Source: Paenibacillus polygoni | GTDB taxonomy: Bacteria; Bacillota; Bacilli; Paenibacillales; Paenibacillaceae | NCBI RefSeq assembly: GCF_030263935.1 | Contig: NZ_CP127162.1 | Coordinates: 758,001 to 822,000 of the forward strand | Direction: 5' to 3' | DNA: 64,000 nt | Shown here: positions 35,230 to 44,322 of the stretch, piece after piece | Position numbering within the stretch: position 1 is the stretch's first letter | Layout of the letters: the number at the start of each line of letters is the position of its first letter | Translations under genes and position numbers: made by a program | The notes under the pieces: model-generated | What the model was told of the DNA's origin: nothing | Database searches by the model: none | Seen by the model: only the letters and a program-made list of their open reading frames with translations

Positions 35230-35482
35230 AGGAAAGTCTCCTTTACGTATGGGAAGATGGGTAGATAAAGAGTTCATTTGTTCAGAATATAACAATTTTT
35301 ACCACACCAATCAACTACTATTTTAAAGTGGTAAAGTTAGCTTCAATAAACTTTCTAATCTTTTCATTCTTCTTCGTAGTCTCATGATACTATGGACATT
35401 AAAGGTGCAGTGTATTAATGACATTCAGCTTTATGAAAATACTTACACAGGCATTAGGACAATAATAAGGAGCTGGATTTAC

Positions 35483-36799
35483 ATGATCTTATCAAAAGAT
35501 ACCCATAAGCATATTACAATTGGACACATGACGTTATTTATTCCTGATTATGACCTGGATCGCTACATATTCATAACAAGACTTGCGAACCTATTCGGAG
35601 TACAGACGAATACACAAGCGGGTCTCCAATTGTTAGAGAAGATTCAGGAAGAGGAAGAAGGGTTGCTGGACCGAATTACCTTTGAATATGACGATGGGGG
35701 AATTATGGTTCATGCTAGCGAGGACCAAGCGGAGGCAATCCTTCAAGTCATTTTCTTGGCGCATGATCTCATGGTTCCGCCTTATCAGATGAACCTATCT
35801 AATGAAGAAAAGAATAGTGTAATCGAGTACTGCAGAAATTGGGTTAGACCAACCCTGCAAACATGCAAGACTGGTGACGTATTTACGATCCCTTTGATGA
35901 ATGAGGACTATGCCTACGGACAAGTAATAGGGGAGACAGCGGAGAAGAATCCGGTATGTGCCCTTTTTGAATGTTGCTCGGAAGAGGTGTTAGATCCTTC
36001 TTATATCGTAAATCAGCGTCCCATTGCCATTTTACCGTTAGCAGGCGACAAAATACATAATTTCACCTTTCAGGTGATTGGAAGTGCTCCCGTACTTATT
36101 ACCGGAGAAGGAGCCGTATCCGAATATCAAGGAAGAAAGATCAAACGTTTCTCCGATTCTTATTTTACCGAATTAGCAAATGCTTATTATGGACTTACAG
36201 ATTGGGATGATCCAATGCAAGACTATAAGGCGTTTCTCTTACCAGGAGTAGAAGGGCCATACAATAACGCTTTAAGACCAGTGCCGAATACGGTGATTGA
36301 TGTCATTCCCGGTGAGCGCATTGGAAATCTCTATCTTGGGATGAGCGAGAAAGAATGCAGTGAGGTGTTGGAATCCTATAGGAAAGAGCATCTAAAAGGT
36401 CTTTGGAATTATTCGCTTAATGATGTTTTTCGTATCGACTATGATCCGGAGGGAAAGATCTCTTTTATAGAGATGGTCACAGGTTATGAACCGGAACTTC
36501 TTCAAGTCCGTATCCATTTGCCGGAACAGAAGGTGGATGCTTTTCACACGAAAGCTAAGATACTGATTCCGATGATTGATAATGTATCGCCTTATGATCG
36601 GTCCGAAGAGGATAATGGGTATGCTTATTATTTTAAAGAGTTAGGACTGGCATTGTGGCGAGGAAATGTAGTTGAAGAAGAACAGATGGAGGAAGCATGG
36701 TATAAGGAAATGGGTGCTGAAAATCAGCAGGACGAGCTGCGGTTTATGTACTTTGAGACGGTCAGTGTGATGGTACCAGGTTACTATAATCAGTCCTAA
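35483..36799 (+). CDS. Large protein with Imm26-like middle domain
   Basis: 438 residues from ATG 35483 (AAGGAGCTGGATTTAC upstream). The middle (about residues 128-200) reads CKTGDVFTIPLMNEDYAYGQ and later RPIAILPLAGDKI, the pattern of Imm26, an immunity domain of polymorphic toxin systems. The N-terminal 125 residues and the C-terminal part (RIGNLYLGMSEKECSEVLES; VFRIDYDPEGKISFIEM) are other, unassigned domains; the C-terminal one looks like a short alpha/beta unit that recurs with DUF proteins. No toxin gene is adjacent. It may be a multi-specific immunity protein or simply a domain reuse. Confidence 0.65.
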   Translation: MILSKDTHKHITIGHMTLFIPDYDLDRYIFITRLANLFGVQTNTQAGLQLLEKIQEEEEGLLDRITFEYDDGGIMVHASEDQAEAILQVIFLAHDLMVPPYQMNLSNEEKNSVIEYCRNWVRPTLQTCKTGDVFTIPLMNEDYAYGQVIGETAEKNPVCALFECCSEEVLDPSYIVNQRPIAILPLAGDKIHNFTFQVIGSAPVLITGEGAVSEYQGRKIKRFSDSYFTELANAYYGLTDWDDPMQDYKAFLLPGVEGPYNNALRPVPNTVIDVIPGERIGNLYLGMSEKECSEVLESYRKEHLKGLWNYSLNDVFRIDYDPEGKISFIEMVTGYEPELLQVRIHLPEQKVDAFHTKAKILIPMIDNVSPYDRSEEDNGYAYYFKELGLALWRGNVVEEEQMEEAWYKEMGAENQQDELRFMYFETVSVMVPGYYNQS

Positions 36800-36802
36800 A
36801 AC

Positions 36803-36869
36803 TTGACATTAAAAAATGGAATATGGTATATAAAAGGAAGACTTAGCACTCTCTTTATTAGAGTGCTAA
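36803..36869 (+). promoter_or_regulatory. htpG promoter with perfect CIRCE element
   Basis: TTGACA (36803-36808), 18-bp spacer and TATATA (36827-36832) form a sigma-A promoter. TTAGCACTC at 36843-36851, nine bases, GAGTGCTAA at 36861-36869 is an exact CIRCE inverted repeat at the expected start of transcription. HrcA is the known repressor of CIRCE. Confidence 0.95.
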
Positions 36870-36900
36870 AATAGGTTAACGAGTAGAAGGGAGACTATTC

Positions 36901-38787
36901 ATGGCAACGAAACAATTCCAAGCGGAATCCAAGCGTTTACTTGAAATGATGATTAACTCCATTTACACCCAGAAAGAAATTTTCTTACGGGAACTGATTT
37001 CTAACGCAAGTGATGCGATTGATAAAATGTACTATAAAGCTTTGGTGGAAGATCAACTGACTTTCCAGTCCGAAGACTACTTTATTAAGATTACGGCGGA
37101 CAAAGAAAACCGCACTTTAACAATTTCCGATACAGGAATCGGGATGACACAAGAAGATCTGGAGAATAACCTCGGGATCATCGCGAACAGCGGTTCTTTT
37201 GCGTTCAAGAACGAGAACGAACTGAAGGAAGGACACAATATCATTGGTCAGTTCGGGGTTGGTTTTTACTCTGCATTCATGGTGGCTGACAAGATTACCG
37301 TGATTACAAAAGCATGGGGAAGCGAGCAGGCTTACAAATGGGAGTCCGAAGGCGCAGATGGATATACCATTGAATTAGCAGAGAAAGACAGCGTGGGAAC
37401 CGATATTATTCTTCACATTCGTGAGAATACAGAAGAAGATTCTTACGATGAATACCTTGAAGAGTATCGTCTTAGAACCATCATCAAGAAGTATTCTGAT
37501 TTCATTCGCTATCCGATCAAGATGGATGTGAAGACGCAGAAGCCGAAAGAAGATGCTGAGAACGAGTTCGAGGAAGTTATCGAAGAACAAACCGTGAACA
37601 GCATGGTACCGATCTGGCGCAAAAATAAAAATGAGCTCACAAATGAAGATTATGAGAACTTTTATTTTGAAAAACGCTATGGTTTCGATAAGCCGCTGAA
37701 ACACGTTCATATCAGTGCAGACGGTGCAGTTGTATATAATGCCATCCTGTTTATACCGGAAAAAACACCGTTTGATTACTACACAAAAGAGTACGAAAAA
37801 GGTCTTGAACTCTACTCTAACGGTGTTCTTATTATGGACAAATGCGGTGACTTGCTGCCAGATTACTTCAGCTTCGTGAAAGGGATGGTAGACTCCGAGG
37901 ATCTATCACTCAACATTTCCCGCGAACTTCTGCAGCATGATCGTCAGCTGAAACTGATTGCGAAGAACATTAAGAACAAAATCAAATCCGCACTTCAAAC
38001 GATGATGAAGGATGAGCGCGATAATTACGTGAAGTTCTATGAATCCTTCGGCAGACAATTGAAATTCGGTGTATATAACGACTACGGTATGAATAAGGGT
38101 GATATTCAAGATTTGCTCCTGTTCTACTCTTCTAAAGAGAAGAAGCTTGTGAGCTTGGCTGAATATGTATCCCGTATGCCGGAAGAGCAGAAGTATATCT
38201 ACTACGCAACAGGTGAGTCTGTAGAACGTATTGACCGCTTGCCGCAAACGGAGCTTGTAGCCGATAAAGGATACGAGATTCTGTACTTCACAGATGATGT
38301 GGATGAGTTCGCCATCAAGATGCTTCAGAACTACCAGGAGAAAGAGTTCCGTTCGGTATCGAGCGGTGATCTTGGATTTGAAGCGGATGCAAGTGAGCAG
38401 GAAGCGGAAGCGAAAGAAAATGAGAACAAAGAATTGTTCGAACAAATGCAAGAACTGCTTGGCGGTAAAGTGAAGAAAGTCAAAGCTTCCAAACGTCTGA
38501 AGTCTCATCCGGTTTGCTTGTCTGCTGACGGTGAGATTACGATTGAAATGGAAAAAGTGCTGAACGCGATGCCAAATGCAGATGGACAGCAGGTGAAAGC
38601 CGATAAAGTGCTGGAAATCAACGCAAACCATGAAGTGTTTAATTCACTCAAACAAGCATTTGAGAACGATAAAGAGAAGTTTGCTGTGTACACTAGCGTA
38701 CTGTACAATCAAGCACTTCTAATTGAAGGCTTGCAGGTTGAAGATCCTGTCGCTTTCACTAATGATATTTGCAAAATTATGGCGTAA
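36901..38787 (+). CDS. htpG: Molecular chaperone HtpG (Hsp90)
   Basis: 628 residues, the normal bacterial length. The GHKL ATPase motifs are all present: [34 protein letters not shown] and [15 protein letters not shown] (residues 1-215). The middle domain has the catalytic Arg segment [16 protein letters not shown], and the C-terminal dimerisation domain ends [14 protein letters not shown] follows AAGGGAGACTATTC. It is an ATP-dependent chaperone in the cytoplasm, single gene, under a CIRCE box here. Confidence 0.98.
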   Translation: MATKQFQAESKRLLEMMINSIYTQKEIFLRELISNASDAIDKMYYKALVEDQLTFQSEDYFIKITADKENRTLTISDTGIGMTQEDLENNLGIIANSGSFAFKNENELKEGHNIIGQFGVGFYSAFMVADKITVITKAWGSEQAYKWESEGADGYTIELAEKDSVGTDIILHIRENTEEDSYDEYLEEYRLRTIIKKYSDFIRYPIKMDVKTQKPKEDAENEFEEVIEEQTVNSMVPIWRKNKNELTNEDYENFYFEKRYGFDKPLKHVHISADGAVVYNAILFIPEKTPFDYYTKEYEKGLELYSNGVLIMDKCGDLLPDYFSFVKGMVDSEDLSLNISRELLQHDRQLKLIAKNIKNKIKSALQTMMKDERDNYVKFYESFGRQLKFGVYNDYGMNKGDIQDLLLFYSSKEKKLVSLAEYVSRMPEEQKYIYYATGESVERIDRLPQTELVADKGYEILYFTDDVDEFAIKMLQNYQEKEFRSVSSGDLGFEADASEQEAEAKENENKELFEQMQELLGGKVKKVKASKRLKSHPVCLSADGEITIEMEKVLNAMPNADGQQVKADKVLEINANHEVFNSLKQAFENDKEKFAVYTSVLYNQALLIEGLQVEDPVAFTNDICKIMA

Positions 38788-38800
38788 AATCAATTCATCA

Positions 38801-38838
38801 AAAGCCCTTCCTTTATGTAAGCATAAGGAGGGGTTTTT
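38801..38838 (+). terminator. htpG terminator
   Basis: AAGCCCTTCCTTTATG, loop TAAG, CATAAGGAGGGGTT, T5. Confidence 0.9.
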
Positions 38839-38859
38839 CCTTTTATATGTCTAATCAGC

Positions 38860-39243
38860 TTAATCTTTAAATGGCGGATAGCTTACAGACCAATGTTGAT
38901 TCGAAAGAACCGGAAAGTCATGGACTGAAATGATGTTATACAGCGTATCCCGGACAAAATAAGACTTCACTAAGGTATTGTCATTATCGGCTGAGAAGGC
39001 AGGCAGGCCATCCTTTAGATAATAATGTGTTTCTTCCAGTAAGGTCAGGTTTTCTAGTTTCATAAAGTTCTGAAATTTGTTTTTATATAGTTTATTAACC
39101 TCAGTTAATGAATAAGAAATCATCCAATCGAGAGGCATAGAGAATTTTCTCAAACTAGTTCTTTGTAGATTTATAGCGGGGGCACAAGACATGCCTAAAC
39201 TTACGATGAGTTCATAGCTTTTCTTTACGTCTTGTAAGTTCAT
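38860..39243 (-). pseudogene. 3'-truncated DUF1796 (putative papain-like peptidase) gene
   Basis: 127 residues from ATG 39243. DUF1796 text is clear: YELIVSLGMSCAPAINLQRT, LRKFSMPLDWMISYS, NKFQNFMKLENL, YNIISVHDFPVLSNQHW and YPPFKD, then a stop. Full members as I remember them continue through a KL.RRI..F segment to well over 200 residues with further catalytic-type residues, and the htpG terminator follows at once. This is most likely a broken gene, though a short functional form cannot be excluded. Confidence 0.65.
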
Positions 39244-39282
39244 GGAGTCACCCATTTTCTGTGAAATTTCGTTTCTATTCAA

Positions 39283-39430
39283 TTATATACAAAACCCCCA
39301 ATAATGTTTGGGCATTCAGAACAAGGGAGCTTCGTTATCCGGACCTAGATCATGCCAGACGGTTCGGCGGAAATAGACGAAGCTTATACGATAGAGAGCT
39401 TGAAACCAACGCAAACCAAGGCTACGCGGC
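39283..39430. other. Non-coding stretch, possible gene remnant
   Basis: One plus-strand frame (about 39349-39475) reads PDGSAEIDEAYTIESLKPTQ, which looks coding in composition but has no start, ribosome site or recognised family and runs through the following terminator. It may be a leftover of a deleted gene next to the truncated DUF1796 gene. Confidence 0.25.
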
Positions 39431-39431
39431 A

Positions 39432-39464
39432 AAACAGCCCTGTCCTTAGCAGGACGGGGCTGTT
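39432..39464. terminator. Terminator, both strands possible
   Basis: AAACAGCCCTGTCCT, loop, AGGACGGGGCTGTTT. It closes the minus-strand membrane protein gene that ends at 39476. Confidence 0.82.
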
Positions 39465-39475
39465 TATCATGAGAA

Positions 39476-39742
39476 CTAACTATTATCAACGATAAAGAAG
39501 GCGATAACGAAGATGACAATATAAAGAGTAATCCCAATTGCCATCCATAGTAAGGATGCTTTCGCATAATTGGACTTGTTCGGGTTGGTAGAGCTGCTAA
39601 AAGCCCAAATAAATAAAAATATGAGGTTCACGAGCGGGATAGCCATCAGAAAAGCAACAAGCATCCAACTTTTCACGCCTACCACTGGGGCTTCCGGAGC
39701 ATCATACGTTTTCGGTGTAACATGAGGATCATTATCTAACAC
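39476..39742 (-). CDS. Small two-helix membrane protein
   Basis: 88 residues. A hydrophilic start (HVTPKTYDAPEAPVVGVKSW) precedes two membrane helices (about 26-48 and 63-85) separated by SSSTNPNKSNYAKASLLW. The layout, a short polar lead and WMLVAFLMAIPLVNLIFLFI, is common in small Firmicute membrane proteins that are sometimes annotated as possible bacteriocin-immunity-like or interferon-induced-like proteins, without known role. AGGAGA precedes the start. Confidence 0.7.
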   Translation of the reverse strand: MLDNDPHVTPKTYDAPEAPVVGVKSWMLVAFLMAIPLVNLIFLFIWAFSSSTNPNKSNYAKASLLWMAIGITLYIVIFVIAFFIVDNS

Positions 39743-39875
39743 TTTTCTTCATCTCCTAACTTATGTATTTTTCTGTGTATGACCAATTTCATATGCACAT
39801 TAAAAATTCTATGAAATCAATCCGTTATATAAAATACCACTTAATTGTAAAAAATGACAATACTTTTCACTTATT

Positions 39876-40457
39876 TTATTTTAACCTCAGGGCGTGTTCT
39901 CCTGATGCTGTATGGAAAATAAGATGTTTTTTATCTTTCCACGTAGGATCATTCATTCCAAGTACATCTTCAGCGGAGTCGTATTGTCTAAAATCCATAT
40001 AACTATAACGGTTGTTGAGTTCTTTCAATAGGAGGCCCCCCAGCATGGACTGATAAAAGTCATAAGAATACATGGTTTCTCCTAGACTAGTTGCAGAGTA
40101 TAGAACGACTACAGCTTCATTTCCGATCGGTGAGTGAATGGTTGTATAATGTTCATCATTGATTGCATGGCTGAAGTACAGAATGAGAAAAACAATAATA
40201 ACTCCAGGCACAAATGCAGCAACAATGGTATAAATCTTAGCTATGATTCCCATCGACAACAGCACAATACTGTTGAAAATAAACATAGATAATACTAGAC
40301 TGTCCGGTGGAAATAAGCGGAGATAATAGCCCATGCTATGTAGTACAATAAGCATCACATCTATACCAAGAAGTATGGAAATTATTTTACAAGTCCCCTT
40401 ACGGGTCATAGGATAGGATGTGCCCTCCGTCTTATGATCTATATCTATATCTTGCAT
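39876..40457 (-). CDS. Membrane protein of unknown function
   Basis: 193 residues. Three hydrophobic segments (about 25-47, 54-72 and 77-96) are followed by a soluble C-terminal domain (IGNEAVVVLYSATSLGETMY; SYMDFRQYDSAEDVLGMN; HLIFHTASGEHALRLK). No ribosome site is obvious and the family is not recognised, so the start is uncertain. Confidence 0.55.
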   Translation of the reverse strand: MQDIDIDHKTEGTSYPMTRKGTCKIISILLGIDVMLIVLHSMGYYLRLFPPDSLVLSMFIFNSIVLLSMGIIAKIYTIVAAFVPGVIIVFLILYFSHAINDEHYTTIHSPIGNEAVVVLYSATSLGETMYSYDFYQSMLGGLLLKELNNRYSYMDFRQYDSAEDVLGMNDPTWKDKKHLIFHTASGEHALRLK

Positions 40458-40653
40458 GTGCTCTTTTGGTGATTCATTTTTGCTGCTTTATACTCCAGAT
40501 GATCTCGCTTGTTCAGAGAACCCAGCACCCTTCGCTGTAAATAACATGATCTTAAGATATAAACACTACATACAGAAAATGGTTACACTAAAAATACATA
40601 GCTGTTTTATTCTTTTAGAGCTTAGATATGATATTGACGCGTAAAACAACGTC

Positions 40654-40685
40654 AAAAAGACCGCACTATTTAGATAGGCGGTCTT
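40654..40685 (-). terminator. Terminator of the 51-residue gene
   Basis: AAGACCGC, loop ACTATTTAGATAG, GCGGTCTT; the plus-strand A5 on the left gives the T-run for the minus-strand gene. Confidence 0.82.
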
Positions 40686-40708
40686 GTATGAAAACTTATG
40701 ATTTGGAA

Positions 40709-40864
40709 TTAATTCTTTTTGTTCGGATCAGGAAGGTCACGAGGGTTCCAGTTCTCCGCTTGAGGCTCAATATCCTCATGTTTTTTCACTTTTTCCTGCT
40801 GCTCAGGGGAATTGTTTTTGCTATCGTCTTGATTGCGTACTTGATCTCCTGTTTGTTGTTGCAT
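40709..40864 (-). CDS. Small hydrophilic protein
   Basis: 51 residues on the minus strand from ATG 40864, with AAGGAGGTAATTCAG just upstream, a near-ideal site. The product is polar and Gln/Asp/Lys-rich (MQQQTGDQVRNQDDSKNN) and ends AENWNPRDLPDPNKKN. No cysteine, no membrane segment. Similar short acidic proteins occur in Paenibacillus, but I cannot name a family. The own terminator at 40654-40685 supports it as a real gene. Confidence 0.75.
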   Translation of the reverse strand: MQQQTGDQVRNQDDSKNNSPEQQEKVKKHEDIEPQAENWNPRDLPDPNKKN

Positions 40865-40963
40865 CTGAATTACCTCCTTAACATGATTAACGTTGATTTC
40901 GACATAATAATAGTTACCCGATTAGACAGTACTCAAACATGAAGGGCACTTACCTGAAGGGTG

Positions 40964-41941
40964 TCATTTGTTATGCTGGCTAAGCTGCTTAAGGTGAAGA
41001 TCAAAAGCTTTCATAACCCACAGATGAATGGCAGCCTGAGAGTACTTATAGATAAACCAAGGTAATGAAGGTACATAATCATGAATCGCTGCGATACATT
41101 CTCTCGAGTTTGGCAACTGTAAAAATTCAAGTCTCCCCTTATCAACTTCCCGCCTATTCACCAAAATTCCGCCTGTAATTCGGTATAGAGCATGAGATGA
41201 ACTGCTTTTCGTTTGATCATAGGTTAGTTCGAGCATTGGAACTTTTATGGCCCTAGGAAAAATGCGGACATTCTGATCTTCACTTCTTGTAATCCGAAGG
41301 AACGGTTTCGTAATACGTGACAGCCACTCGGTGTAATAATGTAGAACCCACTGTGCATTTTTTCCTTCCGGTAAACAGAGCCGCTGTACGGATCTCACAT
41401 CTGATTTCATAGATTTTTTCGCTAAACCCATCATTGAATAAGGAGTAATCGACGGACTATCAAACGGTTCTATCCAAAAGGTAACAGCAGGTACACCCGA
41501 TGAGCTTAAGATCTGCTCTACTTCAAGTCTGCTTTGCAAGTGACGGGATCTGTCGTCTTTGTTATCTATCTCCGCCGGGGGCATGGTGCTGATATATATG
41601 ATTTTTTTCATCTTGTTCCGCTGTGCTGCTCTGGCAAAATGCCCTGCTAAGATCGCATCCATATCCTCAGATCTGCCCTGAGTTAGTTTGGCGGAAGAAT
41701 AAATGAATTGACTAATATAAATGGCATAGTCAGCTCCTCGCAGTGCTTCTTCCACATCGTCATAGGAGAAAAAGTCACAAGGGCGCCAAGTAACATGCTC
41801 TGTATCTTTATGTAGGTCAGCCCGTCCAGATAAGGCGATGATATGGTAATTCTTTTGTAGCTCGGTCATTAGATACTGGCCGATATGTCCTGATGCGCCG
41901 GTAAGGGCAATGACGGGACGATAATGCTTTTCTTGATCCAT
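40964..41941 (-). CDS. NAD(P)-binding atypical SDR (NmrA-like)
   Basis: 325 residues. The dinucleotide loop VIALTGASGHIGQYL at the N-terminus, an acidic DFFSYDDVEEALRGADYAI segment and KKIIYISTMPP follow the atypical SDR pattern of NmrA-like or YwnB-type proteins. There is no clear YxxxK catalytic pair. The C-terminal 100 residues include PSLPWFIYKYSQAAIHLWVM. Divergent from the response regulator, 276 bp away. Function unknown. Confidence 0.82.
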   Translation of the reverse strand: MDQEKHYRPVIALTGASGHIGQYLMTELQKNYHIIALSGRADLHKDTEHVTWRPCDFFSYDDVEEALRGADYAIYISQFIYSSAKLTQGRSEDMDAILAGHFARAAQRNKMKKIIYISTMPPAEIDNKDDRSRHLQSRLEVEQILSSSGVPAVTFWIEPFDSPSITPYSMMGLAKKSMKSDVRSVQRLCLPEGKNAQWVLHYYTEWLSRITKPFLRITRSEDQNVRIFPRAIKVPMLELTYDQTKSSSSHALYRITGGILVNRREVDKGRLEFLQLPNSRECIAAIHDYVPSLPWFIYKYSQAAIHLWVMKAFDLHLKQLSQHNK

Positions 41942-42067
41942 TGGGTTGTTTCTCCTTTGTTATTGCTTAACTGTTGATTTCACTACCTTTGTTTCCATCT
42001 TAACTTCCGATGAGCGGTATAAAAAGCGTGAGATTGCTTATTCTAAAGAGAATCATCTACAGGAATT

Positions 42068-42122
42068 TTAAGCTAATATTAAGATGTTTGTGACCGTAAT
42101 ATTAAGGTTTCTGGTTTATAAT
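42068..42122 (+). promoter_or_regulatory. Promoter of the two-component system with three TTAAG boxes
   Basis: TTAAG at 42068, 42079 and 42102 (steps of 11 and 23), the last starting 15 bases before TATAAT at 42117-42122, so it covers the -35 position. The same layout appears at 44186-44239. Half-sites spaced by one and about two helical turns over a poor -35 are typical of OmpR/PhoB-class activation; autoregulation by the downstream response regulator is the likely reading. Confidence 0.65.
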
Positions 42123-42217
42123 GCGATATGAGACAATTTCATAACTCATTCAAATGAGAGTCATTTATTAAAGTTTAATCATAGATTTTAGAATATTTAA
42201 AGAGGTGTGAATGCAAC

Positions 42218-42925
42218 ATGTCCAGAGAAGCAATCTTACTTGTTGATGATGAGAAGGAAATTATTGAACTTATTGAAATTTATTTAAAGAATGAAGGATA
42301 CATAATATTTAAGGCTTTTAATGGGGTGGAAGCCCTCGAAATACTGCGCCACAACCCAGTTGATTTAATTATTCTTGATGTCATGATGCCACAAATGGAC
42401 GGAATTCAAGCATGCATGAAAATACGAGAAAAAAATAATACTCCCATTATTATGTTATCTGCAAAAAGTCAGGATATGGATAAAATTTCAGGCCTAAGCA
42501 TTGGTGCCGACGACTATGTTACTAAGCCTTTTAACCCGCTTGAACTGGTTGCCCGGGTTAAATCACAGCTTCGCCGGTACAAGATGCTCAATAACCGCAG
42601 TGATTCGGGCGATGATGAGATTGTGATTGACGATCTTGTCATTAATACGGCTACGCATACCGTGACGGTGGGGGACCAGGAAGTGAAGCTGACGCCCCGC
42701 GAATTTGATATCTTAAAGCTTCTGGCCGTTAATCAGGGAATTGTCCTAAGTATGGACAAAATATATGAGGAAGTCTGGAATGAGCCATTTATGGACTCGA
42801 AAAATACGGTCATGGTACATATCCGTAAGCTCCGTGAAAAAATTGAAAAGGATACGCAGCATCCTGCTTATATTAAAACGGTATGGGGCATCGGCTACAA
42901 AATGAGATCTGCAAAGGAGATGTAA
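42218..42925 (+). CDS. OmpR-family response regulator (VanR-like)
   Basis: 235 residues. Receiver domain (1-120) with the acidic pair in LLVDDEKEI, phospho-acceptor Asp in IILDVMMPQMDG, the Ser/Thr in MLSAKS and Lys in YVTKPF. C-terminal winged helix ending YIKTVWGIGYKM. It begins with AGAGGTGTGAATGCAAC and is followed 5 bases later by the histidine kinase gene. It is likely phosphorylated by that kinase and acts on the two TTAAG promoters. Confidence 0.95.
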   Translation: MSREAILLVDDEKEIIELIEIYLKNEGYIIFKAFNGVEALEILRHNPVDLIILDVMMPQMDGIQACMKIREKNNTPIIMLSAKSQDMDKISGLSIGADDYVTKPFNPLELVARVKSQLRRYKMLNNRSDSGDDEIVIDDLVINTATHTVTVGDQEVKLTPREFDILKLLAVNQGIVLSMDKIYEEVWNEPFMDSKNTVMVHIRKLREKIEKDTQHPAYIKTVWGIGYKMRSAKEM

Positions 42926-42930
42926 GGGAT

Positions 42931-44151
42931 ATGAATACCAAAGTATACATCAGTATTCGTTGGAAATTCCTTGCCCTTTTTCTTGGATGCATGGGACTCA
43001 CACTGCTGTTTGTGCTGATTGGGGGGCTGCTTGCTTCCTATGTTCTCAAACTAAACCCCTATAACGTGCCCCTGGCATGGATCATCAACCATGTTGGTTC
43101 TCAACCTACCATGCTTATTTTTGGAACAATATTTTTCATCACTTTATATATCTTTGTGACCCGCCCGCTTGTCTTACGTGCGAAGGAGCTTGCAAGCGTT
43201 CTTGAGGAGATGGCGGACGGACGGCTTCATACGACTGTAAAGGTGAAGGCTTCTGATGAACTGGGTACAATCGCAGGTAACATCAACAGCGTATCTGAAC
43301 AGATTCATACGTATCTGGAGGAGATTAACCAAGGCCTTGCGAAAATCGCTAAGGGGAATTTCGAGCATGAAATTCCGGTTAGAGAAAACCATGAGCTTGG
43401 CCTAATTGCACAGAGTATCAACGCGATGAGCGAACAGCTGAATCGTTCCATTCAAGAAGAGCGAAACGCGGAGAAAACGAAGAATGATTTAATTACTGGT
43501 GTTTCCCACGACCTTCGAACCCCGCTTACTTCCATACTCGGATTCTTAGAAATCATTGATAAAGACCGTTATACGAGCGAGGTGGAACTTCGCTATTACA
43601 TGAATATTGCGTATGAAAAATCACTTAGTCTCAAAAAACTCATCGATGATCTATTTGAATATACCCGTATTAACAATGGCATGCCTCTTCATTTACGTGA
43701 ACTGGATGTAACAGGACTCATTGAGCAGCTGGCTGAAGAATTCGTTCCGAGTCTGGAGCAGGCGAACATGGTCATTCGCACACATGTACCGGATCATCGG
43801 GTGATGATTAAGGCAGACGGGGACCAACTTGTTCGGGCCTATGAGAACCTCATTTCTAACGCAATTAAGTACGCGAAGAGCGGTAAATATATAGACATTT
43901 ATATTGAAAAAAAAGATGGACAGGTTGTTGTACGTATCTGTAACTATGGGGAACCTATTCCGAAGCGGGACCTTCCTTATATCTTTGAACGTTTCTACCG
44001 CGTCGAACAGTCTCGTTCGAAAGAAACGGGTGGAACGGGTTTAGGACTCGCGATCACCAAGAGTATCTTTGATGTGCACGGGGGTGAAATCTCCGTAGAA
44101 AGCTCGCCTAGACAGACGGTGTTCGAGACTCGACTGCCCATCTTGGAATAG
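42931..44151 (+). CDS. Membrane sensor histidine kinase (VanS-like)
   Basis: About 406 residues from ATG 42931 (AAAGGAGATGTAAGGGAT upstream). Two membrane helices (about 14-37 and 55-73) enclose a short outside loop. Then come a HAMP-like linker, the H-box (LITGVSHDLRTPLTSILGFL), N-box (YENLISNAIKYA), F and G boxes (RFYRVEQSR; GGTGLGLAITKSIF). The short loop suggests sensing within the membrane. No vanHAX-type genes are nearby, so this is not a vancomycin cassette. Confidence 0.95.
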   Translation: MNTKVYISIRWKFLALFLGCMGLTLLFVLIGGLLASYVLKLNPYNVPLAWIINHVGSQPTMLIFGTIFFITLYIFVTRPLVLRAKELASVLEEMADGRLHTTVKVKASDELGTIAGNINSVSEQIHTYLEEINQGLAKIAKGNFEHEIPVRENHELGLIAQSINAMSEQLNRSIQEERNAEKTKNDLITGVSHDLRTPLTSILGFLEIIDKDRYTSEVELRYYMNIAYEKSLSLKKLIDDLFEYTRINNGMPLHLRELDVTGLIEQLAEEFVPSLEQANMVIRTHVPDHRVMIKADGDQLVRAYENLISNAIKYAKSGKYIDIYIEKKDGQVVVRICNYGEPIPKRDLPYIFERFYRVEQSRSKETGGTGLGLAITKSIFDVHGGEISVESSPRQTVFETRLPILE

Positions 44152-44185
44152 CCTAACGACTGTTTAAAATAAATCAATGAAAAAC

Positions 44186-44239
44186 TTAAGAGTTTGTTAA
44201 GCATTTAGATAAAAACCGTTAAGAAGTGTCTTGTAGTCT
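44186..44239 (+). promoter_or_regulatory. Promoter of the glycosylation module with three TTAAG boxes
   Basis: TTAAG at 44186, 44197 and 44219 (steps of 11 and 22), and a weak -10-like TAGTCT at 44234-44239, exactly 15 bases after the third box begins, as in the promoter at 42068-42122. A weak -10 with no -35 implies dependence on an activator. Confidence 0.58.
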
Positions 44240-44322
44240 TGACTTTAACAAGAGGAAAGAAAGCAAGCGGCGAACGCCACTTCCTCTGACATATTTACTT
44301 CAGGAAGGAGCAAGACTTACAA

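Noticed and set aside
37906..38631. 241-codon open frame on the minus strand inside htpG
   Set aside because: Antisense shadow of a clear htpG gene; Phe/His-rich composition and no ribosome site or family.
42218..44151. Vancomycin-resistance cassette suggested by VanRS-like genes
   Set aside because: No vanH, vanA-type ligase or vanX gene follows; the neighbours are glycosyltransferases, so it is a related two-component system only.
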